Positions 58,096 to 64,000 of a stretch of 64,000 nucleotides of DNA are shown here, one piece after another (the first letter of the stretch is position 1; every line of letters starts with the position of its first letter). The DNA comes from Cordilura impudica (taxonomy: Eukaryota; Arthropoda; Insecta; Diptera; Scathophagidae). Both the position numbers and the translations under genes were made by a program. Below the pieces are notes generated by a model that was not told the origin of the DNA, did no database searches, and was given only the letters and a program-made list of their open reading frames with translations. The stretch lies in NCBI GenBank assembly GCA_963682025.1, contig OY821519.1:145804312-145868311 (forward strand). The letters run 5' to 3'.

Positions 58096-58413
58096 TATGT
58101 ATGTACATACCGCTAGAATCGGTTATAATAGCTTATTTATTTAGTTGAACAACATTATAAAAAACGATTTATTTTTGATATTAGTGTCCCGCCTGTATTC
58201 GTTTCATAATGTTCAGTGCTTGTGCATGGCTAAGTGTTTTTATTTTCTTTTAACAGTTTTGTACCGTTTTTTATTCTTGATGATAGTTAAATTCCTTCAA
58301 ATTTAATAAGTTAATTGTATGTATGATGTTTTTATTTGTTTAATCTTCATACATATGTAAAAATTAGATAATAAGAAATTTTAAGTATACATAAATAAAT
58401 ATTTATATCGAAT
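58096..58413 (+). promoter_or_regulatory. Presumed 5' flank/5' UTR of the host gene
   Basis: About 318 bp between the MITE and the ATG. No clear TATA box or initiator was singled out. An in-frame TAA at 58396-58398 shows that the coding frame does not extend upstream of 58414. Confidence 0.35.
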
Positions 58414-60826
58414 ATGTCATACGGCAAAGAAGCAAAATATGATGACCCTATTGAATTACGTGCAGCAATCGAAGTTCAACAGGATTTTGCTATTGCATCT
58501 AGCCTACGTTCAGAAATTGTTTGGGATGTGTAAGTTTTCGATTTATATGTACTTTTTTCACTTTAAATTTTGTTTGATTTTTATCCAGCTTGGCTCCTGA
58601 TCAACATGAATTTTTATTCAGAAAACTAGAATACATGTTTCCAGATGATAAAAAGGTCTATACATTGAAACGAGATATAAGAAGAGTTCGAAGGCATAAT
58701 GCTAATGTGAAGGAAATAAGATTAAATCTTTTTAAAAATATTTGGCAGCAAAGTATGTATACATTCAATTCATTTCAAATACTTAGCTCATGCTTAAAAA
58801 TATCTTAACAATTTTAAACAAAACTTTTTATTGATATTTATTAGCTCATGTTTCGAAAATTAAATAATTTACTTCAAATCGAATCAAATCTCATTACTTA
58901 AAATCACGTTATTACATTTTATTCCAAAGAACTCGGTTGAGTTAAATACTCTTATATGAAATACCATGACCAACAGCAAGATCCGAAGGATGGAAGACGG
59001 GATTTCTAAACTTTAAATTTTTATTATATTTTAGTTAATTATAAATTCAACAACATATTTTAAAATAATCAATTATCAGAATTATATTCGAGTTTTAATA
59101 TAATATAAATATTTGATATATTTCGCACGTAAACAATAATTCAAAAAGTTCCAAATATCCGTATGAAGGCTGCATGATCGTCCAGTAAAACACCTACAAT
59201 GCAGTGAAGATTATCAAAGAATCTTTAGCCAAGATATCAAATGTTCATTGAGTCGTGACCGCTCACATAGCGTATATTGTTCTGACTACTCTCCACATTC
59301 ATACAGTTCCTGCAGAATTTGCCTACTTGGCCATCTATATCGTCGCCCATTCGCCCTAATCAACAGTGTCCACTCCTTAATAATTCCAACAAGTGTTTTA
59401 GATCTCTTTGGATTTTTCAAGGGCTATGGGTCTGGGATATCTTTCAAAAGCATCATTGTTAATTGTCCACTTCAACAATTCGGAGTCCTTCTATCACTCA
59501 TTAGCAAATTCGTTATCAATGACCCACTATGTCCTGTAACCTATATTAGCCTCATACTTTAACCGCACTATCTTCGATTCTAAGATTTGGGACCAGCAAG
59601 ACTATTCAAGAAAATATTAATGGTTGATGGATCTTTATCAAGTTCCACAATTATTTTCGTTTCTAAATGAATTGCAGGATTCTCGGCCTGAAATACATTA
59701 CATTCGTTAGAAAGTCTACGAGACATCACAATATTAAATTCCCCCCAAGTAAATCACTCAGCCTCTCCCCGTTTCCATTTTCGAACCAACAGTATAATCT
59801 AAGATCTCAACTCTGTCTATAACACAGTCTGTTGGGCAGACATCCCTGGAAGCTGTTTTGACTGTTAAATTTTACCAAAAATTCATCACCGGTGACATAT
59901 AATTGGTTTCCCGATCAATCTGTGTCCCAACCATTGTCCAGAGGAGTGTACTATGTCCCTAAGGGCTCCGACCACATGGCTCTCTTCACCGGAACCATGT
60001 AGTCACAATTTCTGTCTTGCTCTTTATGAATATAACCAAATGCAGCCTCGATCTGGTGGACACTGCACGAGTTTAGAAAGCCTGACATCCACAGCACTCC
60101 AACACTCCAGGTTACCACTCATATTTTAACTTATCATTCAAATCAATTTATAAATTAAGTTTGACTGATCCTTTTTCAGTAAGTCAAATAACTATTAAAA
60201 AATATGTTGCATTAAGAAATTATTTATTTACTCAATAAACTGAGTAAATAACACATATTAAATTATGTATATATTTTTGATTTTACAATAATGCCGGTTT
60301 TCTAATATATCGAAAGATTTTCCATTTAAAATATATGTTATCATTTTAATTTTTAAATCTTCATTGTGAAAATATCTTATCAGTCATATTTGCTTTTTCA
60401 TCACAAAAATAGAAAACACTCAATGATTTTATTCCAAAATAAGTCATTTGCATCAATCATCATTATCGATATAGCAAATGACACAATGTACATATATATA
60501 TTTTTGATCACCTCGACGACATGAATTGATATAAGTTATGGTTACTCATTTCAAGTCACGCAGTATACCTATGTATCTGTCAAATTTCTTGACATAAGTC
60601 CAATCATGCCAATGCAATAAATACATCACTTATTAGCTCTATTCGTTTACTTTCCCAGTAAAAACCAGTAAAAACCGAAATTTCTGAGAGTAAGAAAAAT
60701 TAGTTCTAAAATCAAAAAACATTAATATCCAAAATAGTAAACGAACAGCAATTTATAAGAATTTGCAAGATCATAGAACCAGCTGATTGTAAACACTTTT
60801 GAAAGTGAAGAAGTTAAACTCTAAAT

Positions 60827-60881
<55 letters not shown>

Positions 60882-63579
60882 TAATTAGAAGAATTTATTT
60901 TATTTAACATGTTAAAATATTTATTGAAACTAATATCATTACCTATTGCTTTTGAAAATAAACATTTGTTATGAAAGAAATTGGCAGATACACATATTTT
61001 TTTTTTTTGCAGGAACCGGTTTTATTTACTTCTTCTATCGTTAATTTCCTGGGAATTATTATTTAAAATTTTTGCACAAAAATAGAATTGTAGTATTTTT
61101 GCTTTATTTACCACAAAACTCAATATTATGTTTTTCAAACATTTGTTTTTTCTTGCTTGCTAATTCTTACTGGCAAAAATATATCCAGTAAAAACTAGCA
61201 AGTTTTCAAAAAATGAACTGTCATATTATGAAGTAAACGAACAGGGTCCAGAAAATTTTGTAATATCTCGTAAACGAACAGACCTATTGTCAACACTGAA
61301 CAATTAACGCATAAAATACTGCAAGTCAGTTATGTGGCAGTGTCCATTTTCTAACAGACATGGGTATCGTATAAGGAAAATAAAAATCATGCCTTATCAT
61401 ATTTGTAAGCGTTTACTTAATTTGTTCCCTTACAATCGTGCTTAGATGCATCGTTTCCTACTGGGCTGTTATTAAAGTCATAAAATTTGATTTTACTGGA
61501 TTTATATCCAGATCACCAAATATTTGCTCAAATAAGAGCTTTAATCGGTTTGAACTATCGAAAAATTACCATTTGCTATTCAATGGAAATTTGTTTTTAA
61601 TAACCAATTGCACACAAGTTTTTGTTATACTCCCTTTCTTTGTAAATTAAGTTTACCGTATCTTACTCAACAATTGTAAATTCTAGTCAAAAATATTTTT
61701 TTTTATCGTTGCCACGAGTCTGCCTGCAAAGTTTCAGCTCGATTGGATCACGGGAAAAGGGTTAAAAATCGATTCAAAGTTTTGTCGAAACGCAGACAAG
61801 CAGACACTACGAGTTAATATAAAGGGAGTAAAAAGTCATTGAGTTATTTTTATTTCTGATTTAACGATTGATTTTTAATAAAAACAAGTCTATATATAAA
61901 AAAAGTAACAGTGTTAAATTATATTGAGCCGAATTTTTGATCTTCCAACCGTGGTCTAAGCACATTATTTTAACGAAGTTTGTCAACACTAAGAGACAAA
62001 TTAATAAGATAACAAAAATTTTAGTAATTTTCTTGATTTTTTAATTGAAACCAATTGTTAAATACAATGAGTATAAATGTCCAACATCTACAATTATATC
62101 ATTGTTGGTTTGTTTGCTTGTAGCAAACAAAAATGTGTATGCATCTCTGATACATACAATCTATATGCACATATTCTGTTAAGTGTAAACAATTTCCACT
62201 ATTTTTAGTTTTTTATATGAAATTTTATCGGAGTATCTTTACATTTTCGTACTTCATTCCTCACCTTTTTGATCTAGATGCTCCAAATGCAATAGCAAAC
62301 TGCTGTAGATTTTGACGAATATTCTAAGCGTAAGTAGTGCGACTCACTCAACCTGTTGTGGACAGGAGAATATTTCAACAGACAGACATGCAGACGCATA
62401 TCGTCAGATCGATTTCTCCTTTTATAAGAATCAAGAATATAAAATAAAATATTCGAGCTCGAGGCCGAATATTTTATTTTACAAATAAATTTGGAAAGGT
62501 CGAATAGAAAACAACTATGGAATCAAGAATATATATAGTTTATGGGGTCTCCGGAATTTATTTCGATGAGTTACAAACGGATTAAGAAATTGCTATTTAC
62601 CCTCTGCACAATGGTGTGGAGGGTATAAAAAAAAATAATTTTCAGAGCGATATAAAATGTAACAAAATTTCGAAATAATTCTTAAAATTTAACTTTTTTA
62701 AATAAAACATATGTTAAAGTCTATCCATATTCGAAGTAAAAATGCGTTACCATGTCTTATACAAAATCCTTTTTCGACAGTTAAAAAAAGGCATTAGTAA
62801 TTAGAAAATAGTTTGATTACAAAGTTTACATTACACACAGACAGACAGACAGACGAACGAACGGAAATCGCTAAATAGACTTAGAAAATGATTCTGTGTA
62901 GACCGGTATAATAAAATAAGAGTCTAGGTCTAATATTTTTGGTAGTTACAAACATGTATGTATGTATGTGCTTAGCTACTCAAAAATATCAAAAAGCGGG
63001 ATAATTCAGGATTTTTGCTTAAAAAGCGGGATGAAAATTTATGAAGGATGGATGCTCAGGTTAAGTTTCGGGTATCGTAGTTAGCGAGCTCGTATATAAG
63101 TTTTGGTCCTTTTTGCTATATGTATGCTGTTATAATTTAGATTTTCAGATTGTATTATATTTTAATATCAAATTTTTTTTTAAAAGTTTTTGACTAATGC
63201 TAAATAATTTGGATTCTTTTTTAGGAAAATACACCAATGGTGCTTTGTTGCATTCTATTATTTACATAATAGTGACTCCAGAATTAGATCTGGAAAAAGC
63301 GAAATTTTCACATAATTATACGATCCATCCCATATTTCGTACAAGACGTTGTTTAAGTAAGTTAATTATAATTTTTTATAATTACCCTTTATCTATTATT
63401 ATTTCTTATATGTACTATTACAAGATACTAACAGCAGTACTGGCTGCTGTATGATTTTTATTGATGAAAAGTCTCGTATTTATCAGAATTGGAATGATTT
63501 TGTGGGAAATAATGAATTACCTCTTGGCACAATGATAGCACCAGCCAGGGGTTGTTATTCATTTAAAGATAATTATGAG
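58414..63579 (+). CDS. Host gene, DUF4781-like protein, first four exons (continues past window)
   Basis: Exon 1 58414-58529 (MSYGKEAKYDDPIELRAAIE, donor GTAAGT), exon 2 58589-58752 (acceptor TTATCCAG; LAPDQHEFLFRKLEYMFPDD; donor GTATGT), exon 3 63225-63356 (acceptor TTTTTTAG; KYTNGALLHSIIYIIVTPEL; donor GTAAGT) and exon 4 63425-63579 (acceptor ATTACAAG; TGCCMIFIDEKSRIYQNWND and LPLGTMIAPARGCYSF; donor GTAATA). Phases agree at all three junctions and no stop interrupts the joined frame. The FIDEKSRIYQNW and LPxGTMIAP motifs fit, from memory, an insect family annotated DUF4781 of unknown function. No signal peptide or membrane segment is evident. The exon 4 acceptor was chosen because it alone keeps the frame; a nearer CAG at 63435 would not. 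Confidence 0.8.
59180..60110 (-). pseudogene. LINE RNase H domain relic
   Basis: Minus-strand translation gives VEILDYTVGSKMETGRG (about 59818-59762; the usual TDGSK has become TVGSK) and, in another frame, SRRLSNECNVFQAENPAI (about 59725-59672). These are the first two motifs of the RNase H carried by I/LOA-type LINEs. Later sequence to 59180 (KFCRNC) may be the C-terminal cysteine motif. Multiple stops; the catalytic D of motif 1 is replaced. Confidence 0.55.
60635..61285. mobile_element. MITE with AGCTCTATT ends, copy 2 (in intron 2)
   Basis: Ends AGCTCTATTCGTTTACTTTC and, inverted, AGGTCTGTTCGTTTACGAG, flanked by ATT (60632-60634 and 61286-61288). Sister of 57158-58095 without the nested insertion. 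Includes a (TA)n run at about 60830-60878. Confidence 0.8.
61690..61835 (-). repeat. GGGTATA repeat fragment
   Basis: GCCACGAGTCTGCCTGCAAA through GATCACGGGAAAAGGGTTAA to CACTACGAGTTAATATAAAG matches 19361-19475 of the reverse copy. Confidence 0.75.
61905..62627 (+). repeat. Diverged GGGTATA-type repeat with CCGAAT start
   Basis: Begins AAGTAACAGTGTTAAATTAT with GAGCCGAATTTTTGATC, like 21271, and ends TTTACCCTCTGCACAATGG then TGTGGAGGGTATAA. It includes AACAGACAGACATGCAGACG. Shows that the CCGAAT start and the GGGTATA end can belong to one repeat type. Confidence 0.65.
62628..63224. other. Intronic AT-rich sequence
   Basis: CAGACAGACAGACAGACGAA near 62840 and a tandem AAAAGCGGGAT pair (62992-63033) are the only structures noticed. 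Confidence 0.4.
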
Positions 63580-64000
63580 GTAATACATACACGTAATAAA
63601 TTTTACGTTATAATCTTTGGATGATTCTTGCCATGAAGTTTATTAGCATTTCGCGTTAATAACGAAATGCAACAAATGCCTAAAAATAAATCAACATTTT
63701 TTTAATTACAAAAAAAGTATGCTTTTCAAAACTAGTAAAATCAAATAAATACAAACGAATATTTACCCGCTTATTAAAGCAAAAAAGCTCATGGCTAGTC
63801 CAATAGTAACTTACCATAACTACGGCGCATAATTTGCTCTTCAGTTGTATAATAATCTAGATGTTAATTAAAACTAATCATAAACTATGTACACATTCTT
63901 GATCCTTATAAAAGGAGAAGTCGATTTAGCGATGTCCGTCTGTCTGTCTGCCTATTGAAAGCATTCTCCTGTCCTATATTCATATAAAAAACTAAAAGTA
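63580..64000. other. Intron 4 start of the host gene; reverse repeat fragment at the edge
   Basis: After the donor at 63580 no further exon was recognised. 63890-63965 (TTGATCCTTATAAAAGGAG, GCGATGTCCGTCTGTCTGTC) is a reverse dispersed-repeat fragment. Confidence 0.5.

Larger units (their letters stand above)
58753..63224 (+). other. Large intron 2 of the host gene (4,472 bp), filled with repeats
   Basis: It contains a LINE RNase H relic (59560-60110), a MITE (60635-61285) with a long TA microsatellite, GGGTATA-repeat fragments at 61690-61835 and 61905-62627, and AT-rich DNA. The neighbouring introns are 59 and 68 bp, so nearly all its length is explained by insertions. Confidence 0.75.

Noticed and set aside
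59248..59562. 104-codon plus-strand ORF in intron 2
   Set aside because: The opposite strand has RNase H motifs just downstream in the same relic; the ORF has no motif of its own.
63435..63437. CAG at 63435 as exon 4 acceptor
   Set aside because: It would put TGA in frame after GCTGTA; the acceptor ending at 63424 keeps the frame through FIDEKSRIYQNW.

Overview
The window looks like a transposon-dense, gene-poor piece of a higher-fly (brachyceran dipteran) nuclear genome. The reasons are AT-rich DNA, 50-90 bp GT-AG introns, insect-type BEL, gypsy, LOA-like, Jockey-like, mariner, hAT, PIF/Harbinger and Helitron sequences, and many copies of a fly-type dispersed repeat ending in GGAGGGTATA. 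I cannot name the species. No tRNA, rRNA or CRISPR array was recognised.

Only one gene looks like ordinary host DNA. It is a split plus-strand gene starting at 58414, with four exons readable to 63579, and it runs off the right edge. Its 4.5 kb second intron holds a LINE relic, a short inverted-repeat transposon and repeat fragments.

Layout. 1-5.0 kb: dispersed repeats and a tandem duplication. 5.3-6.9 kb: broken minus-strand gene of an insect family related to a bracovirus-associated protein. 7-9.2 kb: a hairpin, an (A)nTGG-type simple repeat and a LINE endonuclease scrap. 9.46-11.77 kb: a hAT element with 8-bp target duplication that carries a dead mariner. 13.7-20.0 kb: two inverted copies of the GGGTATA repeat enclosing a decayed Jockey-like LINE. 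20.0-28.7 kb: two copies, in opposite orientation and 68 bp apart, of an unassigned DNA transposon with CCCTACAAGAA ends, one of them split by 5.6 kb of other repeats. 28.7-31.1 kb: a hAT element with an intron-containing transposase. 32.5-34.4 kb: Helitron-like elements. 34.586-46.555 kb: a gypsy element whose gag and RT are each interrupted by a short inverted-repeat element and whose 5' LTR holds a nearly intact BEL element. 46.6-49.5 kb: Helitron end with helicase relic and a PIF/Harbinger element with a Myb/SANT-like gene. 50.5-55.5 kb: a LOA-like LINE with an internal 2.06 kb tandem duplication. 55.8-64 kb: more inverted-repeat elements and the host gene.

The nesting gives a relative chronology. 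GGGTATA repeat copies were hit by the CCCTACAAGAA elements and by the second hAT. The gypsy element (5 differences over 171 bp between its LTRs by eye) was hit by the BEL element (1 difference over 365 bp). These counts were made by reading, not by alignment software. Most coding sequence here is broken. The BEL polyprotein is the only long element frame, and it is open except for one TGA.
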